From an uncultured Clostridium sp. (GTDB lineage: Bacteria > Bacillota_I > Bacilli_A > RF39 > UBA660), in assembly GCA_945788325.1 (NCBI GenBank), contig CALZLL010000002.1, positions 1-47,092 on the forward strand: a stretch of DNA of 47,092 bases. The letters run 5' to 3'. The notes under the pieces are model-generated. The model was not told the origin of the DNA. It saw nothing but the letters and a program-made list of their open reading frames with translations, and ran no database searches. Below are positions 24,098-32,742 of this stretch, piece after piece (position 1 is the first letter of the stretch; the number at the start of each line of letters is the position of its first letter). The position numbers and the translations under genes were made by a program.

Positions 24098-25894
24098 TCA
24101 ATCACTATCTACTTTTAAAACCGATAAAAATGCTTCTTGTGGCACTTCTACATTGCCAACCCTTTTCATTCTTTTTTTACCTTCTTTTTGCTTTTCTAGT
24201 AACTTTCTTTTACGGGTAATATCTCCGCCATAACATTTAGCTAGTACGTTTTTTCTCATCGCTTTAATGTTACTTCTTGCGATTACCTTGGTACCAATTA
24301 CCGCTTGAATTGGTACTTCAAATAATTGTCTTGGTATTAATTTTCTTAAATTTTCAACCACGGCCTTACCACGAGTATATGCAAAATCCTTATGAGTAAT
24401 AGTAGATAAAGCATCAACTTCTTCACCATTAATTAAAATATCCATCTTGACTAAATTACTTGTTTTATAACCGATTACTTCATAGTCAAATGAGGCATAT
24501 CCCTTAGTAAAGGATTTTAATTTATCAAAGAAATCATAAACAACCTCAGATAAAGGTAATTCATAATGAATGTTTACTCTATCTTTCGTTATATAATCCA
24601 TGTCTAGATAAGTTCCTCTTTTATCTTGACATAATTCCATTACTGAACCAATAAACTCACTTGGTACAAAAATATTAGTTTTAATATATGGTTCTTTTAT
24701 TTCTTTTATCTTTGATTGATCAGGCATTTCATTTGGGTTATCAATTAATACTTCATCCCCATCCGTTTTAATAACTTCATAAACAACTGATGGACTTGTT
24801 GCGATTATATCAACACCAAATTCACGTTCTATGCGTTCTTCAGTAACATCCATGTGAAGCATACCTAAAAAACCACATCTAAATCCAAAACCTAAAGCTG
24901 TTGAAGTTTCGGGTTCAAAACTTAAAGAAGCATCATTTAGTTTTAGTTTCTCTAACGCATCTCTTAAATCAGTATACTTATTTGATTCTATTGGATAAAG
25001 TCCGCAGAAAACCATTGGTTTCATAGGTTTATAACCAGGAAGTAAAGTACCAGGATTTTTAGCGTTAGTAATCGTATCACCAACTTTAATATCACTAACA
25101 CTTTTAATTGATGCACAAAGATATCCAACTTCTCCTGCTTCTAAAGAATTTACTTTTCTTTCTTTCGGATCATGCTTACCTAGTTCAACTACTTCATATA
25201 AAGCTCCTGATGATACCATTTTTATTTTATCACCAACTTTAACCTTACCATTTACAACCCTAAGCCATATAATAGCTCCGCGATAAGATTCATAAAAACT
25301 ATCAAAGATTAAAGCTTGCAGTTTATCATTATCATCACCAGTAGGTGCCGGAATCTTTTCTACGATAGCATCTAAAAGTTCATCAATTCCAACTCCAGTT
25401 TTAGCACTTGTTAAGATTATTTCTTCTTCATTAAAACCAAAGGTATCTATTATTTCTTTTTTTACTCTTGGTACATCAGCATTTGGTAAATCTATTTTAT
25501 TAATGATAGGAATTATAGTTAAGTTATTTTCAAGTGCAAGATAAAGATTTGCTAACGTTTGAGCTTCTATTCCTTGCGATGCATCAACAACAAGTATTGC
25601 TCCTTCACAAGCTGCTAAAGACCTTGAAACTTCATAAGAAAAATCTACGTGTCCAGGGGTATCAATAAGGTGTAATAAATAAGTCTGTCCATCTTTTTTA
25701 TAAGTTAACTCAACCGCGTTTAACTTTATAGTAATTCCACGTTCACGCTCTAAATCCATTTGATCTAATAATTGAGCTTTAGCTTCTCTTTTAGTAACAG
25801 CACCAGTTTTTTCCATTATTCTATCAGCAAGCGTTGACTTACCATGATCTATGTGTGCAATAATACTAAAGTTTCTTATATTTTCTTTTTTCAT
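24098..25894 (-). CDS. lepA: Elongation factor 4 (LepA), ribosomal back-translocase GTPase
   Basis: The 598-residue translational GTPase has the P-loop AHIDHGKST (13-21), the switch region RERGITIKLNAVEL, DTPGHVDF, NKIDLP and TSAKTG. Elongation factor-like domains II and III and the LepA-specific C-terminus (GTKVIARSNIKAMRKNVLAKCYGGDITRKRKLLEKQKEGKKRMK in part) follow. It acts on stalled or mis-translocated ribosomes and in initiation. The stop is TGA, evidence for the standard code. The ATG follows AAAGGTGAT, and a TATAAT lies 19-24 bases upstream of it. Confidence 0.97.
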   Translation of the reverse strand: MKKENIRNFSIIAHIDHGKSTLADRIMEKTGAVTKREAKAQLLDQMDLERERGITIKLNAVELTYKKDGQTYLLHLIDTPGHVDFSYEVSRSLAACEGAILVVDASQGIEAQTLANLYLALENNLTIIPIINKIDLPNADVPRVKKEIIDTFGFNEEEIILTSAKTGVGIDELLDAIVEKIPAPTGDDNDKLQALIFDSFYESYRGAIIWLRVVNGKVKVGDKIKMVSSGALYEVVELGKHDPKERKVNSLEAGEVGYLCASIKSVSDIKVGDTITNAKNPGTLLPGYKPMKPMVFCGLYPIESNKYTDLRDALEKLKLNDASLSFEPETSTALGFGFRCGFLGMLHMDVTEERIEREFGVDIIATSPSVVYEVIKTDGDEVLIDNPNEMPDQSKIKEIKEPYIKTNIFVPSEFIGSVMELCQDKRGTYLDMDYITKDRVNIHYELPLSEVVYDFFDKLKSFTKGYASFDYEVIGYKTSNLVKMDILINGEEVDALSTITHKDFAYTRGKAVVENLRKLIPRQLFEVPIQAVIGTKVIARSNIKAMRKNVLAKCYGGDITRKRKLLEKQKEGKKRMKRVGNVEVPQEAFLSVLKVDSD

Positions 25895-25912
25895 AAGTAA
25901 TCACCTTTTAGT

Positions 25913-25918
25913 ATTATA
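25913..25918 (-). promoter_or_regulatory. Candidate -10 box of lepA
   Basis: TATAAT on the minus strand lies about 20 bases before the lepA ATG, right after the terminator of the preceding gene. No good -35 is visible. Confidence 0.4.
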
Positions 25919-25929
25919 TCAAATAAAAT

Positions 25930-25951
25930 AAAAAAAGTCTTAATTAAGACT
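25930..25951 (-). terminator. Terminator after the 331-residue gene
   Basis: AGTCTTAATTAAGACT, self-complementary, is followed by six U on the minus strand and overlaps the gene's stop codon. Confidence 0.8.
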
Positions 25952-26935
25952 CTTTATTCTTGACTTTATTTCTAAATATATATGTGTATCAATCATAGTA
26001 CAAGTTTTTTTATCTTCACAATATTGTTCAAAAGCCTCTAAAATAGCTAACATAATATCTTCATAATTATTTAAATAACTAGATGGTAATACTTCTTCAA
26101 TATTTGGAATAGTACTAACATTACATAAAGCTGGTAAATAAGCATCAACATAGTTTTTTATTTCTTCTTTGGTATCATCTACTACTTTTGTTTCAAAATA
26201 CTCAATATTTATTAAATGTTTATCTACTTTTTTAGGTTCAATATTTTTTTCTTCTGGTTTTTTATGCTCCACTTTTACAACTTTTTTTTCTTGTTCTTTT
26301 ATAATATTATTATGTCTTTTAGTATATTCTACTAGTTCTTTATAATATTCTTCCTTGCTTTTAAAATCTTTAACTTTAAAAAATGGATTATTTATTAGAT
26401 CTCTTAATTTTTTAATTATATCTTCATCTACTTCATTTTTAATTAAAATACACTCATAATATTTTTTAAATATATTAAAGTATTTATCTAAATATTCGTG
26501 AGCTTGTATAATATATACTCCGTGATTATACATAACAATTTTTAAAATATAAAACCAAACGTTAATAACAATAGGATTCATGGTTCTTACTATTTGATCA
26601 GTTATTTCATTTATATCGTTTGCAGATAATATTTTTTTATTTATTTTATAATTAATATTATATCTTGATAATATATCATTAAACATTCTTTCTATTTCAC
26701 CATTATATTCATAAAATAATAAATCATTATTATATAAATCCATTATGTTTATAACATCTTTTTTATTTTTAACCATATAACTATTATATTTAACTGGTTT
26801 ACCTATTTGTATAGAATTATTAACTAAAGCATTATCTATAAATCTCATATAACTTTTATAAAAATTCCCATAAGAACCATTTACTTTTTTTCTCATTTCT
26901 AAATATTTTTTAAAATCATTTTCAAATTTATACAT
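25940..26935 (-). CDS. Uncharacterised helical protein
   Basis: From ATG 26935 (GGGGAT about 10 bases upstream) the frame gives 331 residues starting MYKFENDFKKYLEMRKKVNG; an open extension of 13 codons upstream is less likely. The first 200 residues look alpha-helical, followed by a Lys/Glu-rich linker (about 200-250) and a helical C-terminus. No membrane segment, signal or known motif is visible. It lies between trpS and lepA with terminators on both sides. Confidence 0.68.
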   Translation of the reverse strand: MYKFENDFKKYLEMRKKVNGSYGNFYKSYMRFIDNALVNNSIQIGKPVKYNSYMVKNKKDVINIMDLYNNDLLFYEYNGEIERMFNDILSRYNINYKINKKILSANDINEITDQIVRTMNPIVINVWFYILKIVMYNHGVYIIQAHEYLDKYFNIFKKYYECILIKNEVDEDIIKKLRDLINNPFFKVKDFKSKEEYYKELVEYTKRHNNIIKEQEKKVVKVEHKKPEEKNIEPKKVDKHLINIEYFETKVVDDTKEEIKNYVDAYLPALCNVSTIPNIEEVLPSSYLNNYEDIMLAILEAFEQYCEDKKTCTMIDTHIYLEIKSRIKSLN

Positions 26936-26971
26936 ATACGTTATATCCCCAATAAATGTTTTATATAATAA

Positions 26972-27000
26972 CACAAAAAAAGCCTTTTTAAAAGCTTTTT
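26972..27000 (-). terminator. trpS terminator
   Basis: AAAAAGC/GCTTTTT with a 10-base loop and continuing T run on the minus strand, directly after the trpS stop. Confidence 0.6.
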
Positions 27001-27001
27001 A

Positions 27002-27982
27002 TTATTTATAAAATCCCATTTTAGTTTTTACTTCTTCAAGTTTTTCTTTAGCTATCTTTCTGGTTTTTTCTGCACCTTGTCTTAATATATCATCTAACTT
27101 AGAACTATTTATTAATTCATTATACTTATTTTGAATATCAGTTATTGTATTTACTACTACATCTGCCACATCTTTTTTAAATGTACCATAGTTAGAAGTT
27201 GCATACTTTTCTTCAACTTCTTTTATAGTCATATTAGTTAAACTAGAATATATGGTAATTAAATTAGAAATACCAGGTTTATTTTCTTCATCATAAACTA
27301 TTCTCATTTCAGAATCAGTTGTTGCTGACATTATTTTTTTTCTTATAACTTCTGGAGAATCAAGTAACTTTATAACTCCTTTATCATTTTCAGCTGATTT
27401 ACTCATTTTTTTTGTAGGATCTTGTAAATCATGTATTTTAGCTCCTGATACTGGCATAACAGGTTCTGGAATTACGAATGTATCTTTATATCTATTATTA
27501 AATCTTATCGCAACATCTCTAGCTAATTCTACGTGTTGTTTTTGATCAATACCAACAGGAACTATATCAATATCATAAAGTAATATATCCGCTGCCATTA
27601 ATGCTGGATATGTAAATAATCCTGCCGTAAAGTTTTCTTTATTTTTAGACTTTTCCTTAAATTGATGCATTCTAGATAGTTCTCCAAAATATGAAGTACA
27701 TTCTAAAATCCAACCTAGATTAGCATGATACTCATTTTGAGATTGAACAAATATAGTATTTTTTTCTGGATCAATACCACAAGCTAAATATAAAGCTACT
27801 AAACTTCTTGTAGCATCATTTAAATTTAATTCTTCATTGTACACGGTTATTGCGTGTAAATCTGCAACAAATAAATAAGATTCATATTCTCCTTGCATTT
27901 TTATCATTTCTTTAATTGCGCCAATATAATTACCTAAAGTAATTGTACCTGTTGGTTGTAAACCAGTTAACATTTTTTTCAT
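27002..27982 (-). CDS. trpS: Tryptophan-tRNA ligase TrpS
   Basis: The 326-residue class I synthetase charges tRNA-Trp. It shows TGLQPTGTITLGNYIGA at the N-terminus (the HIGH-equivalent is TLGN) and KKMSKSAEN as the KMSKS loop, and it is of normal length. The ATG follows AAGGAAA. A Trp-specific T-box precedes it, and its own promoter drives the leader. Confidence 0.96.
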   Translation of the reverse strand: MKKMLTGLQPTGTITLGNYIGAIKEMIKMQGEYESYLFVADLHAITVYNEELNLNDATRSLVALYLACGIDPEKNTIFVQSQNEYHANLGWILECTSYFGELSRMHQFKEKSKNKENFTAGLFTYPALMAADILLYDIDIVPVGIDQKQHVELARDVAIRFNNRYKDTFVIPEPVMPVSGAKIHDLQDPTKKMSKSAENDKGVIKLLDSPEVIRKKIMSATTDSEMRIVYDEENKPGISNLITIYSSLTNMTIKEVEEKYATSNYGTFKKDVADVVVNTITDIQNKYNELINSSKLDDILRQGAEKTRKIAKEKLEEVKTKMGFYK

Positions 27983-28072
27983 AATTTTTCCTTCTTTCTT
28001 ATATATTTATATTTTATTTTTTATATAATAACACACCATCGTTTATCTAATATCATTTTATCACGTCCTTTA

Positions 28073-28314
28073 ATATAAAAACTCCTATCCTATAGTAGGA
28101 TAAGAGTTTATTCTTATTTTTATTGCCACCTAATTTATGTACCATCATACATATGTTATAAGGTAACGGTTAACTACCGAGATAGCCTACTTGATATTTC
28201 TTTCGGTATCCATTCACAAGTCCATTTACTAAAACTTATATGTGATTTTACACCAACCAATCACTCTCTTTAATACTTATTTTAGCTACTATTCTTGATC
28301 AACACTTTAAATAT
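28073..28314 (-). promoter_or_regulatory. T-box riboswitch controlling trpS
   Basis: Stem I has the apical AGAGAGTGATTGGTTGGTG followed by TAAA, and the specifier codon TGG at 28212-28210 within GAATGGATACC. The antiterminator core AATTAGGTGGCAAT follows. The intrinsic terminator is ACTCTTATCCTA/TAGGATAGGAGT (28107-28081) with a T run. The T-box UGGC would pair with the GCCA end of tRNA-Trp (discriminator G), which agrees with the TGG specifier. Uncharged tRNA-Trp should activate trpS. Confidence 0.9.
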
Positions 28315-28320
28315 AACTTG

Positions 28321-28349
28321 ATTATATATAATTAACGTTGTTTTGTCAA
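28321..28349 (-). promoter_or_regulatory. Consensus promoter of the trpS T-box leader
   Basis: TTGACA (28349-28344), 17 bases, TATAAT (28326-28321). The -35 box lies inside the last codons of the deoxyribosyltransferase gene. Confidence 0.85.
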
Positions 28350-28793
28350 ATCATATTTTAGTTTTTTAACACAATCTTCAAAGTCTCCTTCTACTATGTT
28401 AACAGATTCTGCTATCATTAAATTTATTGGTAATCCAAAATCTTCTACGTTATAACCTTCATCATCTTTTTTTCCTATTTTACTTATCATATCTAAATCA
28501 CTATCTATGTACCCATATAATATTTTATTTTTAGCATATCCATATCCTAATTCAAAAGCGGTACCATCATCCATTGTTTGTCCTCTAAAATTATTTAAGT
28601 TAGCGACTAATATATCACTTTCGTTTATAAGACTTATATTACCATTAAATATATCTTTAGAACTTGATAACTTATTATCTAATGGATATAGTCCACAAAA
28701 ACCATATATGGAACATATTTTTTTATATTCTTCACCAATTTTTAATGCATCATCACTAAATACATCATATCCTGCAATATATATTTTTTTCAT
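28332..28793 (-). CDS. Nucleoside 2-deoxyribosyltransferase-like protein
   Basis: The 153-residue protein fits the small nucleoside 2-deoxyribosyltransferase family, which exchanges or removes the base of deoxyribonucleosides in salvage. It begins MKKIYIAGYDVFSDDA and has LYPLD, SLINESDILVANLNNFRGQ and the conserved DDGTAFELGYGYAKNK, whose Glu is the family nucleophile. A consensus promoter lies upstream and the trpS promoter overlaps its end, so it is its own unit. Confidence 0.85.
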   Translation of the reverse strand: MKKIYIAGYDVFSDDALKIGEEYKKICSIYGFCGLYPLDNKLSSSKDIFNGNISLINESDILVANLNNFRGQTMDDGTAFELGYGYAKNKILYGYIDSDLDMISKIGKKDDEGYNVEDFGLPINLMIAESVNIVEGDFEDCVKKLKYDLTKQR

Positions 28794-28810
28794 GTTATCA
28801 CCTAATTAAA

Positions 28811-28839
28811 AGTATATATAATTTATACTTTATTGTCAA
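28811..28839 (-). promoter_or_regulatory. Promoter of the deoxyribosyltransferase gene
   Basis: TTGACA (28839-28834), 17 bases, TATACT (28816-28811), 18 bases upstream of the ATG at 28793. Confidence 0.82.
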
Positions 28840-28847
28840 AATAGTAT

Positions 28848-29174
28848 TTAATCATTAACCATCTTATCTATACCACCAAATACCACGTTCATACTTTTCT
28901 TAAAATATTTAGCAAATATCTTTGATGTAAAAAGTCCAAAACTAGATACTTTATTTCCATAATCTTTTTTCATGTTTACAACGTAATTTTCTACCTTTAT
29001 TTCCTTTCCACTTTTTACATCTTCTTCAAACTCTTTTATTTTTTCTTCCGTTAGAGTTGTTTTTTTATTATTTAAGTCTTCATAATATCCTCCAGCTTGC
29101 GCAAAATAAAGAACTAAAAAGGAGAAAAATAAAATCCAAATAAACCCATGAAATATTTTTTTATAACTTATCAT
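28848..29174 (-). CDS. YqxA-like membrane protein downstream of spoIIP
   Basis: The 108 residues have one N-terminal membrane segment (about 8-26) and an external charged part with YYEDLNNKKTTLTEEKIKEF. The start overlaps the spoIIP stop (ATGA). In Bacillus the gene between spoIIP and lepA is yqxA, a protein of similar size and layout, so position supports homology; the sequence alone is only weakly convincing. The function of YqxA is not established. Confidence 0.62.
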   Translation of the reverse strand: MISYKKIFHGFIWILFFSFLVLYFAQAGGYYEDLNNKKTTLTEEKIKEFEEDVKSGKEIKVENYVVNMKKDYGNKVSSFGLFTSKIFAKYFKKSMNVVFGGIDKMVND

Positions 29175-30088
29175 ATTACACCTCTTACGTATTCTAATAT
29201 GACTTCATATATAATATTTATTGTATTTTCTACTTCTTCTTTAGTATTTTCTTTCCCTCCTATTTCTATTAAAAAGGTGTTTTCTGATACGTCTTGATTG
29301 TAAACTCCGTTATATCCTTTGCCACCATGTTTAGCAATACCACGACTAATGTTAGGCACTTTACTTTTAATTAACTCATTTAATTTATTAGCATTTTCAT
29401 AATTTATTTGATTATTAGGATTATCTGTCCCAACAACGAAAAGTACCTTAGCATAGCTTTTATCATTATAAGATATAGTACTTTTATTTTTTGGTACTGA
29501 ATCACGATGAATATCAAAAAAATAAGTTAAAGACGGATACTTTATTATAGCTTCACCTAAATATTTTCTAGAAGCAGTATATGATTTATAATATTTCATA
29601 TCGTTTTGTTCAAGAAATACCTTTATGCTTTGCTCTTCAAAATAGGATGTGTAGCTATTTTTATTTAACATGTCATTTAACTTTTTAGCAGCTTCATATA
29701 CACTATAATCAACATACTCTTCAGTTTGATGAGTATTATAAATATAAATTACTGGTTCTTCTTTTTTTATAGTATTTTCATTTTTTTTATCACTAACACT
29801 CGTTTTTTTTGTTTCTACCTCAACTTGTTTAACATTTTTTATAGTATCATTAAGCAAGGTACTTGGATTATTTATTACTTTGTTTATTTTACTTTCTACT
29901 AGTTTTGATACGTTAAAATTAACATAGTTAACATCTTCATCTAAAACACTTTTTTTTAGTTTGTTATTTTCTAAATATTTAATCATAAATACATATGCAA
30001 AAAAGAAAAAGAACGTAAAAATAACCACCCTTATTTTTTTTAATTTCTTTTTCTTATTATTTATTTTTTTAGCTTTAAATTCTTTCAT
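29171..30088 (-). CDS. spoIIP: Stage II sporulation protein P
   Basis: SpoIIP is the amidase/endopeptidase of the DMP complex that thins septal peptidoglycan during engulfment. The 305 residues contain a cytoplasmic Lys-rich start, a membrane segment (about 20-37), a linker, then the catalytic domain. That domain has IYIYNTHQTEEY (zinc His and Glu), FFDIHRDSV, VLFVVGTDNPN and a final EIGGKENTKEEV, all typical of the family. The start is ATG 30088 after AGGTGATC; a GTG nine bases earlier lies inside that site. It follows gpr, as in Bacillus. Confidence 0.92.
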   Translation of the reverse strand: MKEFKAKKINNKKKKLKKIRVVIFTFFFFFAYVFMIKYLENNKLKKSVLDEDVNYVNFNVSKLVESKINKVINNPSTLLNDTIKNVKQVEVETKKTSVSDKKNENTIKKEEPVIYIYNTHQTEEYVDYSVYEAAKKLNDMLNKNSYTSYFEEQSIKVFLEQNDMKYYKSYTASRKYLGEAIIKYPSLTYFFDIHRDSVPKNKSTISYNDKSYAKVLFVVGTDNPNNQINYENANKLNELIKSKVPNISRGIAKHGGKGYNGVYNQDVSENTFLIEIGGKENTKEEVENTINIIYEVILEYVRGVI

Positions 30089-30152
30089 GATGATCACCTA
30101 ATATAAAACTATCATGAAATAATCATTATATTTGTCGAAGTTAGTTTATTAT

Positions 30153-31163
30153 TTATAATTCATGCAAACTATGGTTTATACCATAACTTATTACATCACT
30201 TAACTTTTCTATAACAAAGTCTACTTCTTTTGGAGTAACCATTAAATTATAACCAATCGGTGTTAAAACCTCATACGTTAAATCTTTTAATTCTCTTTCG
30301 TTTAAAGTACCCACTAAACCTAATAAAGTTTTTTTATCATCTTCTGTTACATCTATTTTTCCATTTAAATAATTTACTGGTTTATTTATAAATTTAGAAG
30401 ATTTTTTATTTTGAAAACTTTTATTATATACGTAATTTTTTGTCATATAATTAATTGTATCTGCTACTATAACAACAGCATCAACAACCGTTGGAACCCC
30501 AACTGCAATAACGGGAATACCCAAAGTTTCCTTGGATACTTCCTTTCTTTTATTACCAATACCGCTACCTGGTGAAATACCTGCGTTTGAAACTTGAATA
30601 CTTTTATTTACCCTTGATATCGAACTTGATGCCAAAGCATCAATTACGATTATTAAATCAGGCTTTACTTCTTTTACTACTCCATTAATAAAATCACTTG
30701 TTTCAATTCCGGTAGTGCCAGTTACTCCTGGATAAAATGCCGATACGTTAGAAAAACTTTCATCAACATCTATATTCATATCAAAAAAATGCTTAGTAAC
30801 TATTATTTTATCAGTTGAAAAAGGACCTAATGCATCAGGGGTAGATTTTGCATTACCTAATCCTATAATAGTTGTTTTCATATTCTTTTTGTATCCTACA
30901 ACCTCAAGCATCTTTTTAAATTCTTCCATAAAGACTTTTGAGATGATTTTCTTTGAATCATCATCTGTTACATCATTAAATTCTAAAGTTAAATATGTAC
31001 CTTCTTTTTTACCTATGTTATTATTTTTATCAAGTTTAAGCCATGATATTTTAACTCCATCTTTTATGTAAGAAAGAGGCTTAAACGTTTTTTTATCCTT
31101 TTCAGTTAAATCAATTGCCATATCAGTTCTAATTTCATATTTTTTTAAATCTATATTATGCAT
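30153..31163 (-). CDS. gpr: Germination protease GPR
   Basis: GPR is the aspartic-type protease that degrades small acid-soluble spore proteins at germination; it is made as a zymogen in the forespore. Visible signatures are EIRTDMAIDL at the processing region, TIIGLGNAKSTPDALGP, PGVTGTTGIETSDF, IVIDALASSS, GISPGSGIGN and GIPVIAVGVPTVVDA. The length of 336 is slightly below Bacillus GPR. It is divergent from rpsT and heads the gpr-spoIIP-yqxA-like cluster. The organism should therefore make, or descend from a maker of, endospores. Confidence 0.95.
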   Translation of the reverse strand: MHNIDLKKYEIRTDMAIDLTEKDKKTFKPLSYIKDGVKISWLKLDKNNNIGKKEGTYLTLEFNDVTDDDSKKIISKVFMEEFKKMLEVVGYKKNMKTTIIGLGNAKSTPDALGPFSTDKIIVTKHFFDMNIDVDESFSNVSAFYPGVTGTTGIETSDFINGVVKEVKPDLIIVIDALASSSISRVNKSIQVSNAGISPGSGIGNKRKEVSKETLGIPVIAVGVPTVVDAVVIVADTINYMTKNYVYNKSFQNKKSSKFINKPVNYLNGKIDVTEDDKKTLLGLVGTLNERELKDLTYEVLTPIGYNLMVTPKEVDFVIEKLSDVISYGINHSLHEL

Positions 31164-31180
31164 TTATTATCACCTAATTA

Positions 31181-31210
31181 TATTTTTACCAAAAACGTTA
31201 ATTTTTATTG
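31181..31210 (-). promoter_or_regulatory. Possible forespore (SigF/SigG-like) promoter of gpr
   Basis: GGTAAAAATA (31190-31181) fits the SigF -10 pattern GGNRANANTW at every position, with CATATA-type -35 represented only by CAATA 15 bases upstream. In Bacillus gpr is forespore-transcribed. An overlapping TATAAT would start transcription inside the ribosome binding site. Confidence 0.4.
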
Positions 31211-31236
31211 ATTTTTTATATTTTTTTTGATAAACT
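31208..31236 (+). promoter_or_regulatory. Candidate rpsT promoter
   Basis: TTGATT (31208-31213), 17 bases, TAAACT (31231-31236), placed about 30 bases before the rpsT ATG. Confidence 0.5.
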
Positions 31237-31268
31237 ATAAGAAGTTATGTGCGCCAGGAGGTGAAAAA

Positions 31269-31511
31269 ATGCCAAATATTAAAAGTGCTAAAAAAAGAGT
31301 TAAGGTTACAGCTGTAAAACACGATTCTAACATTGGTCCTAAAGGAGCTATGAAAACCGCTGTTAAAAAAGCAAGAAAAGATATTAATCAAGAAAATCTT
31401 AACCTTGCTAATAAAAGAATTGATAAAGCATGTAATAAAGGAATTATCACTAAAAATAAAGCAGCACGTTTAAAATCTAACTTAAGTAAAAAATTAAATG
31501 AAACGAAGTAA
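31269..31511 (+). CDS. rpsT: 30S ribosomal protein S20
   Basis: The 80-residue S20 binds 16S rRNA early in 30S assembly. It starts MPNIKSAKKRVKVT and ends with RLKSNLSKKLN; the body is Lys/Ala-rich and helical. The start at 31269 is fixed by AGGAGGTG five bases upstream; an upstream in-frame ATG at 31227 would put this site inside the gene. The rpsT-gpr divergent pair matches the Bacillus neighbourhood. Confidence 0.95.
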   Translation: MPNIKSAKKRVKVTAVKHDSNIGPKGAMKTAVKKARKDINQENLNLANKRIDKACNKGIITKNKAARLKSNLSKKLNETK

Positions 31512-31528
31512 TTATACTTCTTTTTTTT
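31505..31528 (+). terminator. rpsT terminator
   Basis: GAAGTA/TACTTC with loop ATTA and eight T; the stem includes the stop codon. Confidence 0.8.
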
Positions 31529-31561
31529 ATGCATTATTGGTATAATATTTATGGTGATAAT

Positions 31562-32491
31562 ATGAATGCTAAGAAACTTATTAAAACAACAATCATGGTG
31601 GTAGCAATATTAATTTGTGCTTACTTGATAAAAGATAATTTTTATTTAATAACAAATAAGATTGAATACATATATAAAAAATATTTACAAACAGAAATTA
31701 AACAGACGCTAATTGATAATGATTATCGTAAAAAAGAAAATTATGAGTATGTTAAAATTAATGAAGAAACAACAATAAAAAATAAAAATGATGTTAGGGA
31801 TATGATATATACTTTTTTAGATGCCGGATGGAATGAATACATGGTAATTTGTGATCCTGATTATTTAACCTGTAGCGACGATATAAAACAAATAGTTCAA
31901 AATAATTCTTTCCTAACGGATTTAAGTAATTTTGTACATCCATATAATACGTTTGAAAAAGTTAATACCACTTTTACCTCTACTGGTAAAGTAACTTTAA
32001 AAAAAGAAAATAGATATTCTGATGAACAAATAAAAATGCTAAATGAAAAAGTTGATGAGATATATAACAAATATTATGATTCAAGTAAAAATACTACTGA
32101 AAACATAAAAATATTTCATGATTATATAATTAATAACACAAAGTATGATTCTAATAATACAACTGGCTTATCAAACGTTAATTCAAGTACCGCTTATGGT
32201 GTTTTAATTGATGGTGCTGGAATATGTAGTGGTTATACTGATGCTATGCAACTATTTCTTGAACGTTTAAACGTTAAAAACTATCGTATATCATCAAGTA
32301 GTCACGTATGGAACTTAGTATACGTAGAAGGTAAATGGTTACATTTAGATCTTACGTGGGATGATCCAATTATGAGCGATGGTTCTGATGCTTTAAATGA
32401 TGATTACTTTTTAATAGATACTAATACTTTAATAAGTAAAGATGATGGAGAGCATAACTTTGATAATTCAATTTATATAGAAGCAAAATAA
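31562..32491 (+). CDS. Membrane-anchored transglutaminase-like protein
   Basis: From ATG 31562 (GGTGATA upstream) the frame gives 309 residues. One membrane segment (about 6-24) leaves the rest outside. The C-terminal half is a transglutaminase-like fold with the Cys-His-Asp triad in GAGICSGYTDAMQLFLERL, SSHVWNLVYV and LHLDLTWDDP. Bacterial members are cysteine proteases or crosslinkers; no substrate can be inferred. TATAAT at about 31551 may be its -10. It is convergent with the gene at 32518. Confidence 0.85.
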   Translation: MNAKKLIKTTIMVVAILICAYLIKDNFYLITNKIEYIYKKYLQTEIKQTLIDNDYRKKENYEYVKINEETTIKNKNDVRDMIYTFLDAGWNEYMVICDPDYLTCSDDIKQIVQNNSFLTDLSNFVHPYNTFEKVNTTFTSTGKVTLKKENRYSDEQIKMLNEKVDEIYNKYYDSSKNTTENIKIFHDYIINNTKYDSNNTTGLSNVNSSTAYGVLIDGAGICSGYTDAMQLFLERLNVKNYRISSSSHVWNLVYVEGKWLHLDLTWDDPIMSDGSDALNDDYFLIDTNTLISKDDGEHNFDNSIYIEAK

Positions 32492-32519
32492 AAAAATTCC
32501 AATTTTTCTGGAATTTTTT
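32491..32519. terminator. Bidirectional terminator
   Basis: AAAAATTCCA/TGGAATTTTT with a 7-base loop and A and T runs on each side, between two convergent genes. Confidence 0.8.
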
Positions 32520-32700
32520 ATTTAAACAAATTAGCTATTGATGCCTTAAGTGCTTCATACATGCTAGGATTAACCACTGATAATGCTGCTAAAGATAATA
32601 ATAAAAGTAATATTATTACTACGATTGCAAAACTAATGTTTGCAGCTTTCATTGTATCTTTATCTATTTTAGATGGTCTTCCTACTTTTCCCTTAGCCAT
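32518..32700 (-). CDS. Small single-pass membrane protein
   Basis: From ATG 32700 (AGAGGTG seven bases upstream) 60 residues are encoded. A basic start MAKGKVGRPSKIDKD (AT-hook-like GRP) leads into a membrane segment (about 22-42) and a short C-terminal helix. It follows miaA by 42 bases. No family is recognised. Confidence 0.65.
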   Translation of the reverse strand: MAKGKVGRPSKIDKDTMKAANISFAIVVIILLLLLSLAALSVVNPSMYEALKASIANLFK

Positions 32701-32742
32701 ATAAAAGCACCTCTTTCTACTATTAATATAATACAAAAAATA

